A DNA stretch of 24,754 nt from Lactovum sp047974165. Its GTDB lineage: Bacteria; Bacillota; Bacilli; Lactobacillales; Streptococcaceae. The stretch is taken from NCBI GenBank assembly GCA_047974165.1, contig JBKECB010000052.1, positions 1-24,754 on the forward strand. The letters are read 5' to 3'. The position numbers and the translations under genes are program-made. The notes under the pieces are model-generated. The model did no database searches and was not told the origin of the DNA. It saw only the letters and a list, made by a program, of their open reading frames with translations. This document shows positions 1 through 8,297 of this stretch, in pieces; within the stretch, counting starts at the first letter, position 1; each line of letters starts with the position of its first letter.

Positions 1-546
1 AAGCTTTATAACAAGTATAATATTGCTCAGCAATATCATATTGGTGCTGCAAGAGATGCTTCAGATTCAAAATTTGAATCTTTAGGTCCTGATACAGGAT
101 TTGATTATATTTCAGATCAGCCTTTTATTGCTCAGCTAGGAAAATTACTATCTCTTCAAGATAAAAATGGTATTCCTAAAACGATTGTTTATCCTTTAGA
201 TTCTATTTATTATGAGTCTGTTGTAACATTATTAGGCTGTTTTCAATCTGACTATCCTGGAAAACTACAATTGGGCTCAGGATGGTGGTTTAATGATCAA
301 CTTGAGGGTATGAAAAAACAGTTAGAAGTATTATCTCAAATGGGTGTTCTTTCTTTATTTGTAGGAATGTTAACAGACTCAAGAAGTTACCTTTCTTTTC
401 CTCGCCATGAATATTTCCGTAGACTTTTGTGTGAGCATATAGGTGCTATGATGGAAAAGGGGTATATTACTCAAGATATAAATGAAGTTGTTCCTATTAT
501 TGAAGATATTTGTTATTACAATATAAAAAATTATCTTGCTTTTTAA
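1..546 (+). CDS. uxaC: Uronate isomerase, C-terminal part (5' end outside the window)
   Basis: The frame is open from base 1 to the TAA at 544-546, giving 181 residues of the C-terminal part of glucuronate/galacturonate isomerase. This enzyme converts D-glucuronate to D-fructuronate, or D-galacturonate to D-tagaturonate, in cytoplasmic uronic-acid catabolism. Family-typical segments are visible in order: LGPDTGFD, then GSGWWFNDQ near base 274, then VGMLTDSRS, RHEYFRR and a terminal EDICYYNIKNY. This block order is characteristic of UxaC rather than of other amidohydrolase-like isomerases. The TTG at 271 is an internal leucine codon, not a start. A terminator follows directly, so this is the last gene of its unit. 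Identification is firm; only the missing N-terminal half limits it. Confidence 0.93.
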   Translation, partial: KLYNKYNIAQQYHIGAARDASDSKFESLGPDTGFDYISDQPFIAQLGKLLSLQDKNGIPKTIVYPLDSIYYESVVTLLGCFQSDYPGKLQLGSGWWFNDQLEGMKKQLEVLSQMGVLSLFVGMLTDSRSYLSFPRHEYFRRLLCEHIGAMMEKGYITQDINEVVPIIEDICYYNIKNYLAF

Positions 547-570
547 ACTAAATATATCTCCAAAATAATA

Positions 571-597
571 AGCTCTACGTTAAAGTAGAGCTTTTAA
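571..597 (+). terminator. Rho-independent terminator after uxaC
   Basis: An 8-bp stem (AGCTCTAC / GTAGAGCT, 571-578 with 585-592) with a 6-nt loop is followed by a short T-run. It sits 25 bases after the uxaC stop and before the methionine T-box promoter. Confidence 0.85.
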
Positions 598-636
598 AAA
601 ATAAAATATAAATTTTCTGAAAATAATAGTTTTTTC

Positions 637-665
637 TTGACAAGATCGAATTTTTAGGTTAGAAT
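637..665 (+). promoter_or_regulatory. Housekeeping promoter of the T-box/metQNI transcript
   Basis: TTGACA at 637-642 and TAGAAT at 660-665 are separated by exactly 17 bases, a near-consensus sigma-A promoter. Transcription should begin near 672, leaving a leader of roughly 370 nt before metQ, as expected for a T-box riboswitch. Confidence 0.85.
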
Positions 666-671
666 GGTTTT

Positions 672-992
672 AAGATTTATAAATATTAAATAAGTTGATC
701 GGAAAAGTAATGACAGATGTCAGCATAGAGAGCCTGCATAAGAGTGAAAGTAGGACTGACAGAAGAAATGAAAATGACCCGTGATTAGCTTGAGTGAGAG
801 AAATTGAACTCAAGTCGGCTTGGTTCTCGTTATTGGACTGCACATTGGAGAAACTATAAATTTTTCTGCAGGAGATTTATAAATGACGAAGATGTGACAG
901 AGGTGTTTTTTGCTAAACACGAAACAGAATGGTAACACGATCATAACTCGTTTCTGAAATATCATAGGATATTTTAGAGGCGAGATTTTTTA
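672..992 (+). promoter_or_regulatory. Methionine-specific T-box riboswitch (tRNA-sensing leader)
   Basis: The leader has the main parts of a T-box. In stem I, TGTCAG (719-724) pairs with CTGACA (756-761). The 5' AGTA and the 3' GAA before the specifier could form the loop E. The specifier codon is read as ATG at 768-770 (GAA-ATG-A), so the effector should be uncharged tRNA-Met. The T-box sequence AGAATGGTAACACG lies at 926-939. In the antiterminator, CAGAA and ACGA can pair with TTCTG and TCGT, bulging out TGGT, which matches the ACCA end of a tRNA with an A discriminator. The competing terminator is a long hairpin at 947-985 followed by a T-run. Uncharged tRNA-Met would favour the antiterminator and turn on metQNI. 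A second ATG at 774-776 is a less likely specifier. Confidence 0.9.
947..992 (+). terminator. T-box regulated terminator hairpin
   Basis: A 17-bp stem with a few G-T pairs (CTCG... at 947-963 with ...CGAG ending at 984) closes an ATAG loop and is followed by a run of Ts at about 986-991. Its 5' arm overlaps the 3' half of the antiterminator, so the two structures exclude each other. Confidence 0.85.
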
Positions 993-1040
993 TTTATCAA
1001 TCGAGATAAAAATAAAACTTGTACTTTTAAGGAGAAAATA

Positions 1041-1862
1041 ATGAAAAAACAAATTTTAACAATTGGACTTGCTTGCTTGGCAGCTTTATCACTTGCAGCT
1101 TGTGGATCAAAAAATTCAGCAGATAAAGAGGCTGAAGATAGGACTTATACAGTTGGTGTCGCCTCAGAGCAAGAAAGAAGAGAGTGGGAATTAGTTGCTG
1201 AAAATGTAAAAGATGAGGGAATTACTTTAAAGGTAAAGGAATTTACAGACTATACACAGGAAAATCCAGCGACAGTTGATGGCAGCTTAGACTTAAATGC
1301 CTTTCAGACAAAAGTTTACTTAGATGAATGGAATAAAACGAACGATGAAAATTTAGTGAGTATTGGCTGGACATATATCTCACCACTTGGTCTTTATTCA
1401 GAAACAGTTACAGATTATAAAGATATTAAAGATGGAGACATTATTGGTATCCCAAATGATGTGACAAATGGAGGGCGTGCAATTAGTCTTCTCGCTTCTG
1501 CAGGTTATATTACCTTAAAAGAAGATGCCGGAGATATTCCAGCTTTGACAGATATTGAAACTTATAATATTAAGATTGAGATTGAAACGTTAGAGGCTTC
1601 TCAAATTGCGGCTGCACTTCCTGACTTGACAGCTGCAGTTATTAATACAAACTTTGTGACTAGTCAACTTCAAAAAACAGCAGATGATGCAATTTTTGTA
1701 GATACAGATCATGCAAGTAAGCTTGGAGATTCATTTAAGAACATTGTAGTGGTAACGGAAGAAAATAAAGATAAGGAAGATTTTAAAATTCTTGTAGAGG
1801 CTTATCAGACGGAAGAAGTAGAAGCGATTATTAATGAATCAGGTGATGCTGCTGCTTGGTAA
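1041..1862 (+). CDS. metQ: Methionine ABC transporter substrate-binding lipoprotein (NlpA/MetQ family)
   Basis: This 273-residue lipoprotein should bind methionine at the outer face of the membrane and deliver it to MetI-MetN. The N-terminus has basic residues, a hydrophobic core and a lipobox LAAC, with Cys21 as the predicted lipidation site. The mature part has typical NlpA-family blocks (DVTNGGRAISLL, ALPDLTAAVINTNF). A Shine-Dalgarno AAGGAG lies 8-9 bases before the ATG. The gene is first in a metQ-metN-metI order, 15 bases ahead of metN, and is preceded by a T-box with a methionine specifier, which supports methionine as substrate. Some NlpA proteins bind other amino acids or peptides; the leader makes that less likely here. 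Confidence 0.93.
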   Translation: MKKQILTIGLACLAALSLAACGSKNSADKEAEDRTYTVGVASEQERREWELVAENVKDEGITLKVKEFTDYTQENPATVDGSLDLNAFQTKVYLDEWNKTNDENLVSIGWTYISPLGLYSETVTDYKDIKDGDIIGIPNDVTNGGRAISLLASAGYITLKEDAGDIPALTDIETYNIKIEIETLEASQIAAALPDLTAAVINTNFVTSQLQKTADDAIFVDTDHASKLGDSFKNIVVVTEENKDKEDFKILVEAYQTEEVEAIINESGDAAAW

Positions 1863-1877
1863 AAGAGTATAAAATAA

Positions 1878-2906
1878 ATGATAAAATTAGAAAATATAAC
1901 AGTTAAGTTTAAACAAAGAAAAAAAGAGATGATAGCTGTAAAAGAAGTTTCTCTTGAGGTGGAAAAAGGAGATATTTATGGGATTGTAGGATATTCAGGA
2001 GCAGGGAAATCTACACTTGTACGTGTTATAAACCTTTTACAAAAACCTTCAGCTGGATTTTTGGAAGTAGATGGGAAAGATTTCCTGTCTCTTCCAGAAG
2101 CTCAGCTTTTAAAAGAGCGCAAAAAGATTGGAATGATTTTCCAGCATTTTAATTTAATGCCTTCACGAACAATTGCAGAAAATGTTAAGTTTCCACTTTT
2201 TAAATCTAGCTTATCAAAAGAGGAACAAAAAAATAAAGTTGAAAGATTACTTAAACTTGTAGGAATTTTAGACAAAAAAGATGCTTATCCTGAGCAACTC
2301 TCAGGTGGTCAAAAGCAACGTGTGGCAATTGCGCGTGCCTTAGCAAATGATCCTAAGATTTTACTTTGTGATGAAGCAACGAGTGCACTAGATCCTAAAA
2401 CAACAGTTTCTGTCTTGAAACTTCTCCGTGAGATTAATGAAAAGTTAGGGATAACGATTGTTATCATCACGCATGAAATGCAAGTTGTGAAAGAAATCTG
2501 TAATAAGGTTGCAATTATGGAAGCGGGAAATCTTATAGAAAGTGGTACAGCGATTGAGATTTTTAATCATCCTAAAGAGGATTTGACACAAGATTTTATT
2601 CGTACTGCCACACATGTAGAGCGTGCTGAAGAAAGTATTTTTGAAAATTATCCTGAGACAGATATTTATGAACTTAAATTTTCAGGTGAAAGTTCTTCAG
2701 AGCCGATTATTATTGAAATTTTTAAGGAATTTTCTCTGACTGCAAGTATTCTTTATGGGAATATAGAATATATCCAAAATACAGCTCTAGGGACATTAAT
2801 TGTCAAGTTTGATAAAAAAGTCAAGTTTGATTTATTGAAAGACTTTTTAGCGAAAAAAGAGGTGTTAATTGAACGTATTCAAAAATCTAAAGAAGGAGAG
2901 TTTTAA
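1878..2906 (+). CDS. metN: Methionine ABC transporter ATP-binding protein
   Basis: This 342-residue ATPase should power methionine uptake with MetI and MetQ. Walker A (GYSGAGKST) is at residues 38-46, followed by a Q-loop (IFQHFN), the signature LSGGQKQR, Walker B (ILLCDEATSALD) and a switch histidine (ITHEM). Beyond about residue 260 there is an extra C-terminal part that fits the NIL domain, the regulatory domain that senses intracellular methionine in MetN proteins. The ribosome-binding site is weak. The gene lies 15 bases after metQ and ends 4 bases before metI, so the three are almost certainly cotranscribed under the T-box. Confidence 0.94.
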   Translation: MIKLENITVKFKQRKKEMIAVKEVSLEVEKGDIYGIVGYSGAGKSTLVRVINLLQKPSAGFLEVDGKDFLSLPEAQLLKERKKIGMIFQHFNLMPSRTIAENVKFPLFKSSLSKEEQKNKVERLLKLVGILDKKDAYPEQLSGGQKQRVAIARALANDPKILLCDEATSALDPKTTVSVLKLLREINEKLGITIVIITHEMQVVKEICNKVAIMEAGNLIESGTAIEIFNHPKEDLTQDFIRTATHVERAEESIFENYPETDIYELKFSGESSSEPIIIEIFKEFSLTASILYGNIEYIQNTALGTLIVKFDKKVKFDLLKDFLAKKEVLIERIQKSKEGEF

Positions 2907-2910
2907 TTAA

Positions 2911-3594
2911 ATGGAAAAGTTTTTACCAAATATAGAAAAATATTGGCCAGATGAATTTATACTTGCTATTTTTGAAACAATCCAAATGACAGTTGTTACA
3001 ATGATCATTGCAAGTATATTTGGCTTGACTTTAGGCGTTATTTTATTATTAACAGATAAGGAAGGATTAACGCCTAATCGCTTTATATATACTATTTTAG
3101 ATAAGATTGTGGATATTGGACGTGCAACACCCTTTATTATTTTATTAGTTGCCATTATGCCTTTTACACGTTTAATTGTACAGACATCGATTGGAACTGC
3201 TGCAGTGACAGTTCCGATTGTTGTTGGAACAATCCCTTTTTATGCCAGAATGGTTCAAAATAGCTTAATGGAAGTGGATGAAGGGATTGTTGAGGCAGCA
3301 CGAGCAATGGGAACAGGAACTTTAGAAATTATCTTCCGAGTATATTTAAGAGAAGGACGTATTTCAATTTTAAGAGCGACAAATTTTACAACAATTTCTG
3401 TTATTGGTTTGACTGCAATGGCAGGTGTTGTAGGTGGTGGTGGTCTTGGGAATATGGCTGTCCAGTATGGCTATGCTCGTGGAGCAACAGATGTTACCCT
3501 AGTTTCGCTTATTTTGATTTTGATTTTTGTATTTATTACACAAATTATTGGAAATTTAGCCATTCATATACTTTTAAGAGGACGAAAAGCTTAA
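2911..3594 (+). CDS. metI: Methionine ABC transporter permease
   Basis: This 227-residue integral membrane protein has several hydrophobic segments and the coupling-loop region of binding-protein-dependent permeases (EAARAMGTGTLEIIFRVYL), which contacts MetN. The GLTAMAGVVGGGGLGNMAV stretch is typical of MetI. The start ATG follows the metN stop by 4 bases and has an AAGGAGAG Shine-Dalgarno inside the end of metN. A strong terminator lies immediately after the stop, so this is the last gene of the operon. Confidence 0.94.
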   Translation: MEKFLPNIEKYWPDEFILAIFETIQMTVVTMIIASIFGLTLGVILLLTDKEGLTPNRFIYTILDKIVDIGRATPFIILLVAIMPFTRLIVQTSIGTAAVTVPIVVGTIPFYARMVQNSLMEVDEGIVEAARAMGTGTLEIIFRVYLREGRISILRATNFTTISVIGLTAMAGVVGGGGLGNMAVQYGYARGATDVTLVSLILILIFVFITQIIGNLAIHILLRGRKA

Positions 3595-3595
3595 G

Positions 3596-3617
3596 AATCA
3601 GCCAGGCTGATTTTTTT
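3596..3617 (+). terminator. Terminator of the metQNI operon
   Basis: A 7-bp stem AATCAGC / GCTGATT with a CAG loop is followed by at least five Ts, directly after the metI stop. Confidence 0.88.
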
Positions 3618-3650
3618 AGATTAAAATAAATGGAAATTTATTAGAAAATT

Positions 3651-3659
3651 TGTTATAAT
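3651..3659 (+). promoter_or_regulatory. Extended -10 promoter of gpmA
   Basis: TG-T-TATAAT at 3651-3659 is a consensus extended -10. TGGAAA 17 bases upstream (3631-3636) is a poor -35. Transcription would start near 3666, giving a leader of about 105 nt before gpmA. Confidence 0.7.
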
Positions 3660-3771
3660 AACTTTGTAAATTAATTAACAGGTTAAAATAAAACTTAACT
3701 GAACTTAACTTCAAATACTAAAAATAGAAGTAAGTAAACTAAAGTTTCTATAAAGAAACAATGGAGGAAGA

Positions 3772-4461
3772 ATGGTAAAATTAGTTTTTGCACGTCATGG
3801 TCAATCTCAATGGAATCTTGAGAATCTTTTTACAGGTTGGGCAGATGTTGATTTGTCTGAAGAAGGTGTTACTCAAGCAATTGATGCTGGGAAGTTAATT
3901 AAAAAGCACGGTATTGAATTTGACTTAGCTTTTACTTCAGTTTTGAAACGTGCGATTAAGACAACAGACTTAGCTTTAGAATATTCAGATCAACTTTGGG
4001 TACCAGTCGTGAAATCATGGCGTTTAAATGAACGTCATTATGGAGGATTGACAGGATTAAATAAAGCTGAAGCTGCAGCGAAACATGGAGACGAACAAGT
4101 ACATATCTGGCGTCGTTCATACGATACATTGCCTCCAATTATGGCTCATGATGATCAATACTCAGCTCATAATGATCGTCGTTATGCTGGACTCGAAGAC
4201 AGCTTGATTCCAGATGCTGAAAACTTAAAGGTAACCTTAGAGCGTGCCTTACCATTCTGGGAGGACCAGATTGCACCTGCTTTGCTTGACGGTAAAAATG
4301 TCTTTGTTGGTGCTCACGGAAACTCTATCCGTGCACTTGTAAAACATATTAAAAACTTATCTGATGATGAAATCATGGATGTTGAAATTCCTAATTTCCC
4401 CCCACTTGTTTTTGAATTTGATGAAAAGTTAAATTTAATAAAGGAATATTACTTAGATTAA
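3772..4461 (+). CDS. gpmA: 2,3-bisphosphoglycerate-dependent phosphoglycerate mutase
   Basis: This 229-residue glycolytic enzyme interconverts 3- and 2-phosphoglycerate through a phosphohistidine. The catalytic FARHGQSQWN motif is at the N-terminus, with His9 as the phospho-acceptor. The family blocks FTGWADVDLS, LNERHYGGLTGLNK and GAHGNSIRAL (second active-site histidine) all follow in order. Length matches the dPGM family. A strong GGAGG at 3763-3767 sits 4 bases before the ATG. The gene has its own promoter and terminator and so is monocistronic. Codon choice looks more selective than in neighbouring genes, fitting a highly expressed glycolytic enzyme; this is an impression, not a computed index. 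Confidence 0.96.
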   Translation: MVKLVFARHGQSQWNLENLFTGWADVDLSEEGVTQAIDAGKLIKKHGIEFDLAFTSVLKRAIKTTDLALEYSDQLWVPVVKSWRLNERHYGGLTGLNKAEAAAKHGDEQVHIWRRSYDTLPPIMAHDDQYSAHNDRRYAGLEDSLIPDAENLKVTLERALPFWEDQIAPALLDGKNVFVGAHGNSIRALVKHIKNLSDDEIMDVEIPNFPPLVFEFDEKLNLIKEYYLD

Positions 4462-4467
4462 TAAGTT

Positions 4468-4498
4468 AAAAAAAATTGTCGTTTAGGCAATTTTTTTT
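4468..4498 (+). terminator. Terminator of gpmA
   Basis: The arms AAAAAATTGTC and GGCAATTTTTT pair around a GTTTA loop with one G-T pair, and the 3' arm runs into eight Ts. It lies just after the gpmA stop and ends about 20 bases before the pbp2B -10 element. Confidence 0.85.
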
Positions 4499-4518
4499 CT
4501 AAAAAATACTTTAACTTG

Positions 4519-4527
4519 TGTTAAAAT
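4519..4527 (+). promoter_or_regulatory. Extended -10 promoter placed for a leaderless pbp2B mRNA
   Basis: TG-T-TAAAAT occupies 4519-4527, with no recognisable -35. The predicted +1 (about 4534) lies one base before the ATG at 4535. No Shine-Dalgarno is present, and the other candidate ATG at 4526 overlaps the -10 itself. Confidence 0.6.
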
Positions 4528-4534
4528 GATAGTA

Positions 4535-6661
4535 ATGCAAAAAAATAAGAGAAGGACTCATAAAAAGAGTTCTGTTAAAAAGCAAGAGAAAAATCCTAAT
4601 AAGAATACGGGTTATCCAACGGGACGCTCAAATATTAAATTACGTATTAATATTTTGTTCACGCTTATTTTTTCTCTTTTTCTTCTCCTTTTAGGACGTC
4701 TTTATTATATTCAGATTATTGATTATGCTTTTTACGCAGATAAGTTGAAAGAAGTGGATTCTAATACGACTGTTATCCAAAGTATGCCACGTGGTCAAAT
4801 TTTTGATTCGAAGGGAGTTTTGATTGCCGAAACAACGACTGTTCAAGCATTAACCTTTACAAGAGGAATTGAGATTAGTGCAGAAGAGATGCGCAACAAT
4901 GCTATTGCTCTTGTTCCGATTGTTAGAGACTTAGTTGACCCTTCAAGTTTGACAGTACGTGATAAAAAGGATTATTTTTTATCTGATCCTAAGAATTTAG
5001 CAGCAGCAAATGAAGCTTTATCAGATAAAGAACAGTATGATGAGCGTGGTTATCGCTTGAGTGAGTCAGTGATTTATTCTAAGTTGATTGATAAGGTGAC
5101 TGAGGAGCAAATTAATTTTAATGAAGAAGAATTGATTGCGGTAGAACTTTATAAGTTGATGAATGGGACGCAGCTTTATTCGACGTCAAATATTGTTACA
5201 AGTAATATTTCAGCAGACTTACAGGCTCAAATCGCCTCAGAATTAGATGATTTACCCGGTCTTGGCTTTGGCAATGCTTGGGATTATTTAGTGGATTCAG
5301 AGAGCCTTTTATCGCCGCTTATTGGAACAATCTCGACAGAAAAAGCTGGAATTCCAGAAGAACAACTTGAGGAACTGCTAGAAAAAGGTTATACAATGAA
5401 TGACCGTGTAGGAACTTCCTATCTTCAAAAAGGTTATGAGTCAGTTCTTCAAGGTGAGCATAAAGTAACAAAAATTACGGTAAACTCAGATGGAACAGTT
5501 AAAGAAAAGATAAGTATTCAAGAAGGAAGTCAAGGGAAAAATTTAAAGCTAACAGTAGATACAGAATTTCAAAAATCAGTTCAGTCAATCTTACAAAGTA
5601 AAATGGATAAATTACAAGAAGAAGGAAATCCACATATAAATGGAATTTATGCTGTTGTACTTAATCCTAAAACAGGTGCTATTTTATCTATGAATGGGAT
5701 TGATAGGGACACGACAAATGGAGAAGAAATAAATAATGCCTTGTCAACAATGACTAGTACATTTACTCCTGGTTCGGTCGTGAAACCTGCCACTTTGACA
5801 GCTGGTTGGGAAAAAGGGGTTTTATCTTCAAATCAAAGATTAACAGCAGAACCAATCCTTATTAAAGGCTCTAACCCAATTCAAGACTGGAATAAGATTG
5901 GTTTTGGAAGTATTAAAGCCTCAGAAGCTTTAGAGTTTTCATCTAATACTTATATGGTTCAGATAGCTCTTAAATTATTAGGTCAAAGCTATCAGCCTAA
6001 TATGATGATTTCTAATGAAAATACTGTTCAAGCTTATGAACAATTACGTTCATCATTTGCTGAGTATGGATTGGGAACTTCAACAGGAATTGATATTCCA
6101 GGAGAAAGTCAAGGCTTTGTTCCATCGACAGATTTAGAAACAACAAATACAGCGAATTTTCTTTATCAATCTTTTGGTCAGTTTGATAATTATACGCCGC
6201 TTCAACTTGCTCAATTTGCAGCAACGATTGCAAATAATGGAGCGCGTGTAGCCCCTCATATTGTAGAAGGAATATATAGTAGTGATAATAATAATCTTGG
6301 TACTTTAGAAACAGAAATTAAGCCTAAAGTCTTAAATAATGTTAATATTTCAAAAGAAGAGATGGATATTATTCAGCTTGGTATGGAGGAAGTTGTCCAT
6401 GGAAGCTCTGGACTTAGAACAGGTGCCTTAATGGGGACAGGAGTGTCAGTAGATATTTATGCTAAAACGGGAACGTCAGAGTCCTATGCTTCAAATGGAG
6501 AAGCTACAACGGTAAATAATGTCATTGCATATGCACCAGGTGATAATCCTCAGGTGGCTGTAGGGATTATGATTCCTAATGTAAGTACAGATACAAAGGC
6601 TAGTCAAGAAATTGTAAAAGAAATTGTAAATTTATCAGTAAAGATGAAGGTTATCAAATAA
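4535..6661 (+). CDS. pbp2B: Class B penicillin-binding protein 2B (peptidoglycan transpeptidase)
   Basis: This membrane-anchored transpeptidase cross-links peptidoglycan, probably with a SEDS glycosyltransferase. A basic cytoplasmic N-terminus is followed by one transmembrane segment (about residues 38-60), a dimerisation region that starts at the PRGQIFDSKG motif, and the transpeptidase domain. Numbered from the upstream ATG at 4526, the active-site motifs are S417-V-V-K, S472-S-N474 and K647-T-G, all intact. I choose the ATG at 4535 because the one at 4526 lies inside the predicted -10 box; that removes three residues. The stop overlaps the recR start by one base (TAATG), so translation is coupled. 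The order pbp2B-recR-ddl-murF is typical of streptococci and lactococci. Confidence 0.93.
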   Translation: MQKNKRRTHKKSSVKKQEKNPNKNTGYPTGRSNIKLRINILFTLIFSLFLLLLGRLYYIQIIDYAFYADKLKEVDSNTTVIQSMPRGQIFDSKGVLIAETTTVQALTFTRGIEISAEEMRNNAIALVPIVRDLVDPSSLTVRDKKDYFLSDPKNLAAANEALSDKEQYDERGYRLSESVIYSKLIDKVTEEQINFNEEELIAVELYKLMNGTQLYSTSNIVTSNISADLQAQIASELDDLPGLGFGNAWDYLVDSESLLSPLIGTISTEKAGIPEEQLEELLEKGYTMNDRVGTSYLQKGYESVLQGEHKVTKITVNSDGTVKEKISIQEGSQGKNLKLTVDTEFQKSVQSILQSKMDKLQEEGNPHINGIYAVVLNPKTGAILSMNGIDRDTTNGEEINNALSTMTSTFTPGSVVKPATLTAGWEKGVLSSNQRLTAEPILIKGSNPIQDWNKIGFGSIKASEALEFSSNTYMVQIALKLLGQSYQPNMMISNENTVQAYEQLRSSFAEYGLGTSTGIDIPGESQGFVPSTDLETTNTANFLYQSFGQFDNYTPLQLAQFAATIANNGARVAPHIVEGIYSSDNNNLGTLETEIKPKVLNNVNISKEEMDIIQLGMEEVVHGSSGLRTGALMGTGVSVDIYAKTGTSESYASNGEATTVNNVIAYAPGDNPQVAVGIMIPNVSTDTKASQEIVKEIVNLSVKMKVIK

Positions 6662-7257
6662 TGTATTATCCAGAACAACTTGCAAAACTTATTGAAAGTT
6701 TCCAAAAATTACCTCAAATTGGATCAAAAACAGCTACACGGTTAGCTTTTCATGTAATTGGAATGCAAGATCAAGATGTGAATGATTTTGCTGCACATTT
6801 ATTATCAGCTAAGCGTGAGTTAAAGTATTGTGAAACTTGTGGTAATCTTGCTTCTTCAGAAAAATGTGACATTTGTAAAGACGACTCAAGAGATGAGACG
6901 CAAATTCTAGTTGTTGAAGAAATTAGAGATGTGACTGTTTTTGAAAGGGTTGGAGAATATAAAGGACGCTACCATGTATTACATGGAACAATCTCAGTTT
7001 TTAATAATATAACACCGGATGATATTAATGTTAAAAGTTTGATTACTCGCCTAATGGATGAAAAAATAACAGAGGTTATTTTGGCAACAAATGCAACAAG
7101 TGAAGGGGAAACAACGGCACTTTATTTGTCACGCTTGATTAAACCCTCAGGGATAAAAGTTACACGATTAGCTCATGGACTTGCAGTCGGCTCAGATATC
7201 GAGTATGCGAACGAAGTAACTTTAATCAAAGCAGTAGAAAATAGACAGGAAATATAA
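6661..7257 (+). CDS. recR: Recombination mediator protein RecR
   Basis: This 198-residue DNA-repair protein helps load RecA on gapped DNA together with RecO/RecF. The N-terminal helix-hairpin-helix region (LPQIGSKTATRLAFH) is followed by a four-cysteine zinc module, C57-C60-C69-C72. A Toprim domain comes next (LVVEEIRDV, ATNATSEGETTALYL) and then the C-terminal ARLAHGLAVGSDIEYA-like block. The start overlaps the pbp2B stop by one base and there is no separate promoter. The pairing of a repair gene with cell-wall genes is a conserved arrangement in this group. Confidence 0.95.
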   Translation: MYYPEQLAKLIESFQKLPQIGSKTATRLAFHVIGMQDQDVNDFAAHLLSAKRELKYCETCGNLASSEKCDICKDDSRDETQILVVEEIRDVTVFERVGEYKGRYHVLHGTISVFNNITPDDINVKSLITRLMDEKITEVILATNATSEGETTALYLSRLIKPSGIKVTRLAHGLAVGSDIEYANEVTLIKAVENRQEI

Positions 7258-7280
7258 AAATAAAAAGAAGGAGAGGAAAT

Positions 7281-8297
7281 ATGAAAAGGAAGTTAATTAT
7301 CTTATATGGTGGACGGAGTGCTGAACGTGAGGTTTCTGTTATGTCAGCTAAAAATATTATTAATGCAGCAAGAGAAAATTTTGAGTTAAGTGTTTATTTT
7401 ATTTCTCAAAAGGGAGATTTTTATTTTGTTAAGGATAGCTCAAACTTAATGACAAATCAGAGTCTAGAGGATGAAGCAAAAGTTTTAGCCTCAGAGATTT
7501 ATGAAGAAAAAGCAATCGTCTTTCCAGTGCTGCATGGGCCAATGGGAGAAGATGGCTCAATTCAAGGATTTTTAGAAATTTTAAAAATGCCTTATATTGG
7601 ACCTAATATCCTATCTGCTTCAGTGACGATGGATAAAATTTTAGCCAAGCTTGTTTTTGAATCGATAGCTATCCCGCAAGTTCCTTACATTGCAGCTTTT
7701 GCTCATGAGGATAAAGAAAAAATTGCAGAAAAAGTCATTGAAAAATTAAAGTTTCCAGTCTTTGTAAAACCAGCAAATATGGGATCAAGTGTAGGGATTT
7801 CAAGAGTAAAAGTAGTTGCAGAATTAAATACGGCATTAGATAAAGCTTTTAAATATGACCGTCGTTTGGTGATTGAGGAAGGGATTACTGATCTGAGAGA
7901 AATTGAGTGTGGCATGCTGGGAGATGAGGTTTCACTTGTTGGTGAAGTAATCCAAGAAGCAGAATTTTATGACTATAATTCAAAATATATTGCTGCTCAA
8001 ACAGTAAATCAAGTCCCTGCCGACCTTTCAAAAGAGCAGCTAGAAAAAATCCAGAACTATGCAAAACAAGCTTATACTGCTGTTAACGGAACAGGATTGT
8101 CTCGCTGTGACTTTTTTATTAATAAAAAAGATGGTGAAATTTATCTTAATGAAATTAATAGTATTCCTGGAGCAACTGCTTATTCAATGTATCCGAGCTT
8201 ATGGGAAGCAAGTGGAGTAAAGTATGCAGATGTTGTTCAACGCTTAGCAGATTTAGCGCAAGAAGCATTTGAACTAAGAGAAAGTCATCTCTTATGA
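7281..8297 (+). CDS. ddl: D-alanine--D-alanine ligase
   Basis: This 338-residue ATP-grasp enzyme joins two D-alanines to make the dipeptide used by MurF. Visible blocks are the N-terminal LYGGRSAEREVS, HGPMGEDGSIQG, the ATP-binding VKPANMGSSVGISRV and the metal-binding EINSIPGATAYSMYP near the C-terminus. The Shine-Dalgarno AAGGAGAGG precedes the ATG by about 5 bases. The stop overlaps murF by four bases (ATGA). The product feeds directly into the next enzyme, so the operon couples both steps. The segment after EINSIPG reads ATAYSMYP where GFTxxSLYP-like versions are common, a mild variant. Confidence 0.95.
   Translation: MKRKLIILYGGRSAEREVSVMSAKNIINAARENFELSVYFISQKGDFYFVKDSSNLMTNQSLEDEAKVLASEIYEEKAIVFPVLHGPMGEDGSIQGFLEILKMPYIGPNILSASVTMDKILAKLVFESIAIPQVPYIAAFAHEDKEKIAEKVIEKLKFPVFVKPANMGSSVGISRVKVVAELNTALDKAFKYDRRLVIEEGITDLREIECGMLGDEVSLVGEVIQEAEFYDYNSKYIAAQTVNQVPADLSKEQLEKIQNYAKQAYTAVNGTGLSRCDFFINKKDGEIYLNEINSIPGATAYSMYPSLWEASGVKYADVVQRLADLAQEAFELRESHLL

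Noticed and set aside
4526..4534. ATG at 4526 as the pbp2B start
   Set aside because: It overlaps the extended -10 box and has no ribosome-binding site. The ATG at 4535 fits the predicted transcription start.
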